From the NCBI GenBank assembly GCA_027943245.1, contig JANDJZ010000113.1, positions 41,001 through 105,000 of the forward strand: a stretch of 64,000 nucleotides of DNA, read 5' to 3'. The notes below the pieces were generated by a model. It ran no database searches. It was not told where the DNA came from and saw nothing but the letters and a program-made list of their open reading frames with translations. Below, one piece after another: positions 1-10,689 of this stretch (position 1 is its first letter; every line of letters starts with the position of its first letter). The DNA is from Acanthamoeba sp. SK_2022b (lineage: Eukaryota > Discosea > Longamoebia > Acanthamoebidae). A program made the position numbers and the translations under genes.

Positions 1-101
1 GAGCTGGCATTTAATGACACGGTTGCCAACATGTTCACTCTCGAGCACGTGCGCAGCTTGCCGGCCCTCTGTGTTTTTCTCGACGACGGGGAAGATCACT
101 A
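1..101. other. Window edge, 3' flank of PPR gene
   Basis: I see no coding exon here. It lies downstream of the stop codon of the minus-strand PPR gene and may hold its 3' UTR. Confidence 0.4.
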
Positions 102-1127
102 TCATTTTTTGAACAGGCCAGCGCTGCGCAGCTTGTTGAAGCGGGCTCGCGTGAGCGCGTCGGGGCCGCACTGTCGGAGGAAGGGCAGCAGGAGCTGGGG
201 GTGCAGCGTGAAGCCGCCCTCCTCTCCCCTCGCACGAAGCACGCGCTCGAGGAAGTCCGCCGCCTCCTTCCTCTGCTTCCTCTGCGCGCAGTCGGCTGCA
301 CGACGTCGCTTGGATCAATCGAACAAGAAGACGGACATGATGATGATGATGACGATATTATTACTGGTGATGGTGAAGATGGTGGAGGTGACGCTAGGTA
401 CCGAGGTAGGGCTCGATGAAGTGGGTGGGACGGTAGGCCAGCTTGTTGCTGTGGAGGAAGCGGGTCAGGGCGATCAGCGACTCGATGTGGTCGCGCACGA
501 TCTCGGGCTTGGCCGGGACCTGGTCGAGGAAGCGCGCGATGCAGAGGCCGGTCTCCTCGTCGAGCGGCTGGCCCAGACGCTCCATCCGCGCGCACACGTC
601 GGCCATCTCGCGCACGCGGCCACGGTCGAGGAGCGCCTTGGCGTATGTGAAGTACAGTCGGGCGTCGACGGCCACATTGTCCGCCTCCATGGCGTCGAGC
701 TGGGCCACGGCGCCCTCGATGTCGTTCATCTCGGCGTAGGCCGACACGAGCAGGTTGTAGTGCTGAATGTCGGGGCGAAGCTTGTTTCGCTTGAGAACCT
801 CGAAGAGCTGGATGGCCGCGTCGGGCCGGCCTCGCTTGATATTGGCCTGCAGAAGCGGCGTGTAGGTGCGCTCGTCGGGCTTCACGCGGTGATGAGGCCG
901 CAGGGTGCCGTAGTGGGCAAAGGCCTCGTCGAATCGGCCCTGCTTGACCAACTGGGTGATGATGACGTTGTGGCTGGCGATCGATGGCTTTACTCCAAAC
1001 GAGCGGGCCATCACGTCGACCACCTTGATGGCGTTTTCGTGCTTGCCCACGTTAAATAAACATTCGATGAGGATGGCCATAATGTGCTCGTCCACCTTGA
1101 CCTGCCCAGACATTCGACAACACACAC

Positions 1128-1194
<67 letters not shown>

Positions 1195-2192
1195 TTTCAA
1201 TGTCGCTTGAGCAACGAGCGAGAACAACCACGAATCGAGAAGGGCGAGGCTAACCTTGTTCTCGAACATCTCTTGTATCACCCTCTGACAGTTATCTGAA
1301 TCGCCCTGCTTCGCGTAGGCGTTCATCAGCGTCGCGTAGCTGTACTTGTCCGGTGTCGAGCCGCAGGCCTGCATGATACCAATCAAATCATTCATGCCTA
1401 TGCGATGCGCGCTGTTAGTGTTGTGGGGCGTGGGGCGAGGTGAGTAGCGTAGTAGTAGTAGTAGAGAGAGAGAGAGAGAGAGACTGTGCGGGCGTGCGTA
1501 CTGTCGATGGCGCCCTGCTTGGAGTAGGCGTCTAGCACGATGTTGAAGACCTGTGGCGTCATCTTGACCCCCTGCGCGTCCATACGGATGAGGAACTGCA
1601 CGCCCTCGCGCAGGAAGTTCAACTGGACCAGCTCTCTGATCAAGGCGCTGTAGGAATACATGGTGCCGCCTGTGTCAGACCACGTCGATCAGACCTAGGG
1701 CGAGCGCAGGCTACACAGGCAAGCGGCCAGTGAGAGAACGCACCGCCGACGCGAGGAAACAAGGCGCACAGCCTCTGAGCCATCTCGGGCTGACGGAAGC
1801 GATCGGGCTGCTCACGGATGAGTTGCCGCAGGGACGCCGGGTGGATGGGAGAGGTGCTGGCCTCCATGTCCTCAAGGCTCATGCGCGGTGGTCGTCCCCT
1901 CTTCTCTCGGTTCATCGCCACGTCCCCTGTAAAGTGGTGCAGGGCCCAACCGGTTGCGCTCCCGTCAGCCCGAACGAGTGCCGCTACGGCCGTGGTGCGC
2001 AGGAAACGGAAAGGAGGAGTAGGGCAGGGCGGTACATAGGCTCTTCTTGGCATGGAGCGTGGCGAAGCTCCTTTGCGCGTGCACCTGGCGGATGCCTGTG
2101 GAAAGCGCCGGTACCAGCCGCAACGCAGCCGCGGAAGGCGAGAGGAGACCAGGCGTGCAACACCGCAACGCTGCGGCACACGAAAGAAGCAT
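102..2192 (-). CDS. Mitochondrial pentatricopeptide repeat (PPR) protein
   Basis: PPR proteins bind organelle RNA in helical-hairpin repeats and act in RNA processing or translation. I read six exons on the minus strand: 2192-2036, 1926-1744, 1669-1502, 1397-1255, 1101-402 and 295-102, all phase-compatible. The product has about eight degenerate 35-residue repeats, for example around YSYATLMNAYAKQGDSDN and DIQHYNLLVSAYAEMNDIEG. The ATG at 2192 opens a roughly 50-residue leader that is rich in Arg, Ser and Ala, poor in acidic residues, and contains RQVHAQRSFATLHAKKS, a typical mitochondrial presequence. A later in-frame ATG at 2053 exists but lacks this leader. The intron at 1254-1102 contains a long TG tract in the sense direction. 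The last exon ends in a basic tail. The PPR call is sure; the exact 5' exon is less so. Confidence 0.82.
1128..1192. repeat. CA dinucleotide microsatellite in PPR intron
   Basis: A near-perfect CA tract (TG on the coding strand) fills much of the intron at 1102-1254. Confidence 0.95.
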
Positions 2193-2595
2193 TTAGCGAA
2201 TTATGTGTAAAATCCACAATCCTCCTCAATTTTTGATCAAGACGCACCATTTCGTTCGTACCTGTGAAGCAACAAAAAGGCGGGACCTCACGCGAGCGTA
2301 CCCAGGTTTGGAGCGCTCTGCCACTACTTCTCCTCATCCTGCTCTGCAATCTCTTTTTTCGAATTGAAATTTGTAATTGTATTGAAAACAATTGGTGAAA
2401 AATTGGTGTCGCTAATTTTGGCCACTCGGGCAGAGCCCCTCGGGGGTCCCATCCATGCTGTCGGGACACCTCCGCCACGGGTTCTCGTTTCTCCCCAAGC
2501 CACAAGCCGCACCGGGGAGCGAACCCAGCCAAACTGTTGCGGTGGTAGTTCGTTGATTACCAGAAACAGAAGACAAGAAGAAGTCTGGGGATAAG
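2193..2595. promoter_or_regulatory. Divergent intergenic region, PPR and ROCO1
   Basis: This spacer of about 400 bp separates the start codons of two divergently transcribed genes, so it should contain both promoters. A locally AT-rich stretch lies near 2330-2420. I see no clear TATA box or conserved operator. Confidence 0.4.
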
Positions 2596-3717
2596 ATGAA
2601 GTCGAGACCCCACACCGACAGCGGGGGTACGGGGAGCGCGCCGAGGAGCTTCGGGTCGAGTTCGTCGTCGCGGTCGCCGTCAACATCGGGTGGCGCGTCT
2701 GCGGGAACGCCGGGCTCGTTCGGCGCAGTCCGGATCGGTGGCGTGGGTGCCCTCAAGGAGCTCGAGGAGACAGCCAAGCTGGGCGACGAGGCCGCCTGGC
2801 GTAGCCTTCTTGATCGCCTACCCAATGTCAACGCAATCTTTCATCTTAACGTACGCTACCCCCCACATTTCTTTTCTTTTTCGTTCTTTTTATCGCGACA
2901 GCCCCCCTCCCCTTCTCGCTTTCGTTCTTTCGTGCACATCAACTCGCGAGATTAGTTGTTCGTCGTCCGTGCGCGGGGCCCCTTTCCCTTTTTACGCTTT
3001 CTTTTTGGCCGCGCGCGTTTTCTCGTTTTGCTGCGCCGTAAGACGCGGCCCTGACCTCGCAACCTGCTCTGTCGCTCGTCTGTCGCCCAAACAGACGGAG
3101 GTACGCACGAGACTCTACGTGCCTCCCTATATGTATTTGTTTCTATCGTTTAGGTTTGCTGACGCGTCATGCGCCTCCGATGCGGCTCTCTGGGAATGCC
3201 TGCTTCAGGAGGTACATTTTACACGCTTGCTCTCTTGGTTGTGAGCAAGAGTATTATATTTGACTTAACCCTTTCCACGCACATGGTATCGATGTGCGTT
3301 GTGGTGTTGGTGATGCATGCGCTAGTGGGTACGCCGTCTCAATACTCGATGCACAATAAAAGACCCTAGCCCTATCTTACCGCCTGTCATGTAACACTTT
3401 GCACACTTCAGCGGACACCTCTGTATGTGGCAGCCGAAGAGGGACGGGCCAGCTTTGTCATCGAACTGCTCCGACGGGGCGCCGAAGTCAACGCTCCTTC
3501 GGTACCTTTCTTCTTCTCTCGCACGCACACACCGCGGCCGCATGCGCCAACCTTGTCCTGATCCTTTCCCGTGCAGAGGGTACGCTCCATGCCTGTGACG
3601 CATTGTCTTTGCCCTGCGCTGCTCTGACTGTGCGAGATCGTGGTCTTGGCGCTCTACATCTCCTCTCCGCTCACGTACACAGAGAGTACCGTCTCCTCCC
3701 GCTTGCTTTTATTACAG

Positions 3718-3749
<32 letters not shown>

Positions 3750-6700
3750 ATTTTGTTTAATTATTCGACGAATTGAGTATTGGTGCACACTCACGTAATG
3801 GCTTTGTGTGTTGTCGTGCAGGTGGTACGCGTTCTTCTTGTTCTTTTGATGTGCGGGCTGGGTCTCACACGTGTGCCCAACGTTCTGTCTCCTCTCTTTC
3901 TTCCGACCCGCCATTTCTCGCCTGGTTCAGAAACGAGTACGCTTTTTCCACTCTCCTCTGCGCATTCCGGTTGTGTTGTGGTAACTAATCTCTTTCGTCC
4001 TCTCCTCTCTCGATCTTCGATGACGTCGGCCGCAGCTGGTACGCAGTGCTCCACCTCATTATCATCATCCACATTATCATCACCACCAGCAGCAGCAACA
4101 AAGCAAAAGCACTGTGCTAACGGCTCTTACGCATCCCTCACTTGCAGGACGTGCGTTGCTCCATCCTTGCCCAGGATGTCCTTCGTGCTGTGCTTTGCTA
4201 ACATTCTGGCCTTGTTCGGGGTTGGTGTGACCGGGCCACGGATTAATTCCCACCAATTAGAATGTACGTGACTCTAAGCTCTTTTCCGATTGGTTACACA
4301 TGACTGACTCGTTTAATGTCTGGCCAGACGGTACGCTTTCACACGCACGGATACTGTTGCTAAGGACCCTAAAAGCGCGTGCTCACTAACCCCCCTACGC
4401 ATGAATCACGCTCTCCGCACTTCTCGCACGTGTTGCATTACCGCCCTCAGTTGGTACGCGCGTGGACTTTCTCGCCTCTTGCTCGACTCCCTGTTCAACC
4501 GTCCACCCCTTTTGCTAATCGCCGGCCGGGTAGGGGGTACGTCTTGGGAGTGAATGAGTGAGTGAATACATGTTCCGTGTCGCAGGACGGACGATCCCTT
4601 TGTTGGGATACGTGATCCGTTTGAACCATCTCCTAATCTCGCTATCTTGTGATGCCCTCATTCGGTGGTGACGCGCGTGTTTCCCGTTCTCTAGGCTGTA
4701 CGTATTTACTCTCTTTGATTCGCTTCGCTTGATCTGGTTTACATTCGCACACACTCACCCGTAAACCTGACAGATTGTACGTGCATCATTCACCTCTCGT
4801 GGGCGCTTCCCTTGATCACTTGTACAAACGCACACTTAACCTATAAAATTTGCCTCTCCGTTATGGTGTGTATCGTCGGCCGCATACACGGGGCTATCGA
4901 TCAACATATCAGCTGGTACGCCATATCGTCTCGAGTTGGTCTCGTCTTGTCTTCGCTTCTTATTCGATGGTGCGCGTGCGGGTATAGGGTGAAGCAGAGC
5001 CGATCCAGCCAACAATGCGAGAAGCAAAAGTGCGTTTTATGTTGTGTTGTGTTGTGTTGTGTTGTGTTGTGTTGTGTTGTGTTGTGTTGTGTTGTGTTGT
5101 GTTGTGTTGTGTGTGGGCATCATTCAAAGAATGGAGAGGCTCAAAAACTAACGACGACACCCACAAACCGCCCAACCTACGCTCTGGACGCCGTAGTATG
5201 TACGTAGCAGCCTCCCGCCGCTGTGTTTGGTTAACGGCCTATTTATTGGTTTGCCCTCTCATTCAGGAGGTACGCTGTCCCCCGAGCCTGGCTGAGCCGA
5301 GTTGAGGAGCTGATGTTATGACGCGCTCTGCTCGCTATTACTATTACTATTGGCACTTCGTTTGATCGTTGCACCAATCCCTGCAGGAGGTAAGCCTATA
5401 CCCTATCACTTTCAAGATGTCTCGCATGTTTGGAAGAGTGGGGCTGATCGGGGGGGGGGGTTGATCGCCCGGGCTCATCTCTTCAAGGAAACCGCGCTTG
5501 ATGCAGCAACGCAAAGGAATCACATGGATATTGCCCTCATCCTTCTCTTTGAAGGCGCCACTGTTGGCAGACGGGTGAGTTTCTCCCTCATGCTGCATGC
5601 TTCTCTGCGTGCGTAAAGTAGCTGAATTCAGATACGGTTCAACCACAGGCGGCCACGGTGTTTGCCAAGCAGCGAGAGCTGTCGCTGGCCGGTCGCGACC
5701 TCACAGCGCTGCCCAAGTGGGTGCGCGATTTTCGAGGGCTGAAGAAGCTCGACCTCTCCGACAATCAGCTCACGGCGCTGCCCACCTACATATCCGATTT
5801 CCGTCACCTCGAGAAGATGGACCTCACTGGCAACCCGCTGCCCAGCATTCCCGTTGAAATCAAACAGCGCCTCGAACGCAGCCTCAAGCCCCTCATGGTT
5901 TACCTCCGCAACCTCAAGATGTACGAATTCACGCACACGCACACGCATACGCACACGCGGGTTATTCACATTGCGCGCGTAAAGGTCGCAAGAGAAGAAG
6001 TGGTCCCGGGTGAAGCTGATGCTGGTGGGCCGAGAGAACGTGGGCAAGACGTCGATACTCAAGTGTCTCCACGCCTTCCTCGACAATCCCAAGATGGTCA
6101 AGAAGCACAAATCCGAAAAGAAGAAGAAAAACTCGCCCAACATACCTCTTCTGAGGTGCGCTCCCTTGAAGGCTTTCGTTTTCTCCCTCTCTCACTCACA
6201 ATCCTTCTGGTATCGTGTGTCGTGGGTCAACGATACCAGCACGGACGGCATTCAAATGGGGCGGCTGTCGACCGAGAATTGGGTGCGTCAAGCCAAGAAG
6301 GGCAGCAAGGGAAAGGAGGTCAAGAGCGATCCCGTCGAGTTCCAGACGTACGACTTTGGCGGGCAGGTGGTGTTCTACCCGACCCACCAGCTCTTCCTCA
6401 CCGCCCGATCGCTGTACATCGTGGTGTTCAACGTCGTCGAGGACGACCGCACGAACGTCCAGTACTGGCTCAAGCAGGTCAAGACATCGACCAAGGGCCT
6501 TGAGGCGCCGATCATCGTCGTTGGCACGCACATCGACCACCCCGACTGTCCCAGCAGCCAGAGCCTCCTCCAAATCGGCAAGCAGATCCAACGGTACACG
6601 ACCCAACGCGCAAACGCGCGCCACTGGTGAATGGTGGAATGTTGTATTGCTGACGATTCAGTGAATTACAGGCAAGACATGAACGTGCGCAAGGTGTGTT

Positions 6701-9167
6701 ACGTAAGCTGCCAGACGGGCGACGGCATCGAGGAGCTTATGGAGGCGATCGTCGACCTGGCCGAGAAGCACAGCTTCCTCAAGCAGACGGTGCCCGAGAG
6801 TTACCACCTGCTCCTCCAAACGATCGACAACCTGCGCAGCGGCAAGTCGCCCGACCCCGCCTCCCTTGCGTTGACGAGCACCTCCGTGTCCATGCCTCTC
6901 ATGCCCACGGGCGAGGTGACCCAGACCGTGTCCCCTCTCTACAGCAGCGAGTCGTTCATCACCTTTAGTCGCGAATCTGCGGCGCAGGTTCGTTGTTCAG
7001 GCGTCCTCTCTTTTTTTCTCTCTCTTCGTTCTTTTAGCTCCTATTTTTTAACTCCTATTGGTCAATGCTGCTAGGAGGGACTCAAGTGGACCACCTGGGA
7101 ACGGATCGAGAAGTTGGGTCGGGGCTGCGGTATTGCTGCGGAGGATCTGGGCGAAGTGGTGCACTTCCTGCACGACGTCGGCACGCTGGTGCATTTCGAC
7201 GACCCGTTCGGCGGGCTGCAGGATCTCGTCGTGATCGATCCGCAGTGGCTGGCCGACGTCATGAAGAGCATCATCTCTTTCAACAACAAGTGGATCAAGA
7301 ACGGCATGATCGCGCAGCGGTACCCTACCGAACACTCCCTCTCCCCACCGTGCGCGGTGGCCAATTTCACCTGTGAGACTGAAGCCCTTCCTCTTTGCTA
7401 AGGGAGCTATTCAACTGGGTGTGGCGTGACTTCCCGCCGCATCTCCACCCGGCGTTGCTGCGCATGTTCGAACGGTTTCAGGTGCCTGGCCCGACTGGCG
7501 CTCTATGAGGTTTGATGGTCGCCCTAACCCGTGTGCACGCGCGCATTTGGGCGTCGGCAGATTTTGTTCCAAATGCGAGTCGAGCAGGTCAAGCACCGGG
7601 AGAGCGCTGACGAGGAGGCGCGCAAGGCGGACGAGGGCGGCTCTGCGGGCGCTGGCGGGCCCAAGGGCAAGCTGTTCATGGTGCCCTCGCTTCTGCCCGA
7701 GGACTGTCCCGCCGATGAGCTGGCCCGAGAGTGGCCTGAGGTGCGGGGCGACGACGTCACCGAGTTTGGGCGCGTGTACGACCTCGGCGATTTCGTGCCG
7801 ATCGGCCTCTTCGCGCGCCTCATCGTGCGCGTGCTTCACATACCGGAGATCAAGCTCATCCTCGCCTGGCGCTCGGGCATCCTCGTAGAGCTCACGTGTC
7901 CCGGCGAGACCGACGACGCGCCGCCGGTGGTCGAGCGCGCGCTCATCCGGCAGCACTCCCGGCCCACTTACCTGTTCGAGCTTCTCGTGCGCACCAACAG
8001 CTCGACCGCGCTGTTCAACCCCGACAACGGCAAGGCCGCGGCCAGAGCCGGTCTGAGCGCCGACCAGAAGGTGCAGCACCTGCTCGCCTCGGGCCTGATG
8101 CGCATCAAGTCCATCAGCCTCTGGCGCATGGCCGATGGCGAGGGCGGGCCCGGCCCGGGCGGTCTCTCCACCCTCCGCCGTAAGGGCCGGCGCACTTCGT
8201 CGTCGATCTCGCAGTCGTCATCGGCGAGCGAGGCCGAGAGCGAGAACGCCCAGCAGCCGCAGGCGGCCGACGACGGCTCACCGCGCCACAGCCACGACGA
8301 GCAGATCCTGCGTGTGGACCTGCTCGAGCACCTGGTCTATGTGCTCGACGTGCTGTTCCAGGGCTACGTCGGGCTCGAGGTGCAGAAGCGTGTCGTGTGC
8401 CTCGCGAGCAACCACAAGAACGGCAAGGTCTGTCGATACGCGTTCGAGTACACCGAGTGCGTCGAGGCCGTCATGGGCGCACGGCCCGTGCGCTGTCCGT
8501 CGCACCGCGGCACGCCGATCCCCATCAGCCGCCTGGCGCCGGACATCGCCATGGGCTCGGTGAGGCTCATCGGCGAGGACGAGCTGCGCAAGCACAACCG
8601 CGTCGGCAAGGGCGGATTCGGTGAGGTCTACAAGGCCACCTGGAACAACTCCACCGTCGCCTTGAAGCTCCTCATCGTACGCTCCCCCCCCATCTCCCTC
8701 TTCCCAGAGGCTCACTGGCCCAACCGACGCTGACCGACCGTTTGTGCGACGCAGAGAATCAAGGAGGAGGACAAGGAGGAGGACGCCAGGAAGTTCGATG
8801 AGTTCAGGCGCGAAGCGTTCTTGATGAGGTGCCGCCATAACTCCCAAATTTTTCCCGGTGCCGTGGCTGACTGCTGTGTATGTGTGTGTTGTTGTTGTTG
8901 TGTGTCCCCTGCAGCTCTCTGCAGCACGATTACGTGATCAGACTGTTCGGCATCTGTCACCACCCGCTGGGAATGGTGATGGAGTACGCGGCTGCCGGCG
9001 ATCTCTATCACTTCCTGGACAACCAACAGAAGGGCCTCGTGCGGCAGACCTATTCGTCCGCCGTCCACCGGTACCCGATCCCGGAGGGCGCGCAGGTTCT
9101 CGAACATCTCCAAAAGGGTAGGCGCCCCCCCCCCCGGACGCCCTATCGTGTGCACGACTTGGCCGCA

Positions 9168-9239
<72 letters not shown>

Positions 9240-9831
9240 ACTGAGTGCGGAATGTCGACTGGAATGCAGGCGAGAAGGTGGGCGTGAAGCGGAACGACCC
9301 GGGCGAGGAGCGCGGGTGGTGTGAGGTGGAAACTCCGCACGGCGAGAAGGGCCTGTTCCCCAAGGAGTGCCTCCAGCTCTCCAAGGCGCCGCTCACCGAC
9401 GAGCAGATCCCGTGGGCACTGCGGTGGCGCATCGTTTTCGACGTCGCCCGAGGAATGCACTACCTGCACTCCTTCCAGCCGCCTATCGTGCACCGCGATC
9501 TCCGCTCGCCCAACGTCTTCGTGCGTTCTCCCTTCTCCCCCTCTCCCTTAGACGATTGCCAACCTGCGGTGTGCGGTGGTGGTTGTGGTGGGTGGCGAAA
9601 GCTCATGAGCACGAGCCTCGATGCACCAACCGTGGCCAAGGTGGGCGACTTTGGTCTGGCGCGACACACCGACCCGACCCTAGACGAGGGCCTGCGCACT
9701 TGGCAGTGGCTCGCGCCGGAGGTGCTCAACCTCGAGCACGTCGAATACGACGAGCGATCCGACGTCTACAGGTAATTGGTCAGCCTCTGAGAAGGAGAGG
9801 CATACTTCACTTGCTGACATTTTTTTTTTGT

Positions 9832-9894
<63 letters not shown>

Positions 9895-10292
9895 GCTTCG
9901 GCATTGTTATGTACGAGATCGCCGCGCGCAAGCTGCCCTTCGTGGACGAGTACTGGCTGAAGTTCCAGCGTAACGGCTACTTCCAAGCCAGAGACTGCAT
10001 CAACGCCATCATCCACGACGAGTGTCGCCCGACCCCGCCCGGTCCCGACCAGTGCCCCGCCGAGTTTGCGCAGCTCATGCAGGCACGCCCCCCTCTCCCC
10101 CAGCCGAGAGCGTTGCGGTTGTCGCGTAACACCGTCATGACAGCCACGAATGACTCGGGTGTGACTCACTAACGCTTGCCCGCGCAGGACTGCTGGAGAA
10201 GCAATCCGAGCGAGCGACCCACGTTCGGTACGATCGTGGACCGCATCCGCCAGCACGTGCCCGATGCAGCGTTGCGCGACACAAGCGTCTGA
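2596..10292 (+). CDS. ROCO protein kinase, LRRK1-like, with ankyrin microexons and SH3 insert (paralog 1)
   Basis: Multi-domain signalling protein: ankyrin repeats, LRRs, Roc GTPase, COR, and a TKL-type kinase. Exon 1 is 2596-2850; the ankyrin part has exons 3412-3501 and 5488-5574 plus about 17-20 microexons (separate entry). LRRs are at 5649-5920. Roc starts at 5985 with P-loop LVGRENVGKT, switch DFGGQ and the Roc-type GTHIDHPD motif. COR spans about 7075-7600 (DPQWLADVMKSIISFNNKW). The kinase begins near 8590 (GKGGFGEVYKA, VALK lysine); HRDLRSPN lies at 9490-9517 and DFG at 9647. Between lobe N and the catalytic loop an SH3-like segment is inserted (ends GEKGLFP, about 9340-9363). The domain order resembles LRRK1 and Dictyostelium Roco proteins. 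The intron at 10083-10187 uses a GC 5' splice site. It is a tandem paralog of the next gene. Confidence 0.88.
3718..3750. repeat. GTT trinucleotide repeat
   Basis: About ten GTT units lie inside a ROCO1 intron, directly after a possible but probably unused ACAG. Confidence 0.95.
5037..5112. repeat. GTTGT pentanucleotide repeat
   Basis: About fourteen tandem TTGTG-type units lie in the longest intron of the ROCO1 microexon array (4916-5196, 281 nt). The tract may explain why that intron is longer than its neighbours. Confidence 0.95.
9170..9236. repeat. CA microsatellite in ROCO1 intron
   Basis: A pure CA tract in the intron (9118-9269) just before the exon encoding the SH3 core. Confidence 0.95.
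9835..9893. repeat. CA microsatellite touching a 3' splice site
   Basis: The CA tract runs to the AAG at 9893-9895 that ends the intron, so it replaces the usual pyrimidine tract next to the acceptor. Confidence 0.95.
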
Positions 10293-10689
10293 CCGACGTG
10301 GGCGGAAAGGGAGCAAGCCTCTACGAAGGGTTGTTACCTTAAGCAATTTGTATTTGGTTGGTTTTGGTGCGGACCTGCTCTAAGAGTACAGCGGTTCTTC
10401 ACTTTCTGTTGTCCTGCCTGGACCTACAACACACCCTGCGCTGCGACTGTCGCTCTTCATTAAGCTCCGCGTAAACGTCGGCCGTCGTCAACCCGCAGCC
10501 AATTGAAGCAAGCGCATCTCACTTTGGTCGAGTTTCTTTTCCCGGTCTGGTGGTCCCAGGCCGACCAAAAAGAAAGAAATGCGACCGTAGCCTTCGTTCT
10601 TGTTTTCGTGCGGCTCTCGACGGCGACGAGGTGCGCAAGGACGTACGGAAGAGGGAGAGGAAGAGGGTTAGAAGCTATAGCTCCGCAAC
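10293..10689. promoter_or_regulatory. Spacer between the two ROCO paralogs
   Basis: Short spacer of about 400 bp between head-to-tail paralogs. It holds the 3' end of ROCO1 and presumably the ROCO2 promoter. No AATAAA or TATA box is obvious. Confidence 0.4.

Larger units (their letters stand above)
2851..5487 (+). other. Array of about 17-20 single-codon microexons inside ROCO1
   Basis: Between exon 1 and the last ankyrin exon, the pattern AG + codon(s) + GTACGY recurs at ordinary intron spacing (64-281 nt). Candidate microexons: 3095-3100 ACGGAG, 3209-3211 GAG, 3326-3328 TGG, then the normal exon 3412-3501, then 3577-3579 AGG, 3683-3685 AGA, 3822-3824 GTG, 3931-3936 AAACGA, 4036-4038 CTG, 4148-4150 GAC, 4261-4263 AAT, 4328-4330 ACG, 4451-4453 TTG, 4534-4536 GGG, 4695-4697 GCT, 4774-4776 ATT, 4913-4915 CTG, 5197-5199 TAT, 5267-5269 GAG and 5387-5389 GAG. 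CTAAC or CTGAC-like motifs precede many of the AGs. The first group joins to exon 3412-3501 as TEEW-RTPLYVAAEEG, a good ankyrin start. Lengths are all multiples of three. The middle of the series (3577-3936) is least certain. Confidence 0.65.

Noticed and set aside
4171..4185. Possible GATGTCCTT exon (like GATGTGGTC in ROCO2)
   Set aside because: Only 24 nt after the previous donor and no in-phase GT donor; too short an intron to accept.
4582..4620. Possible longer exon starting GACGGACGATCC after CAG at 4582-4584
   Set aside because: Would need an intron of only 48 nt before it and no in-phase donor follows; left as intron.
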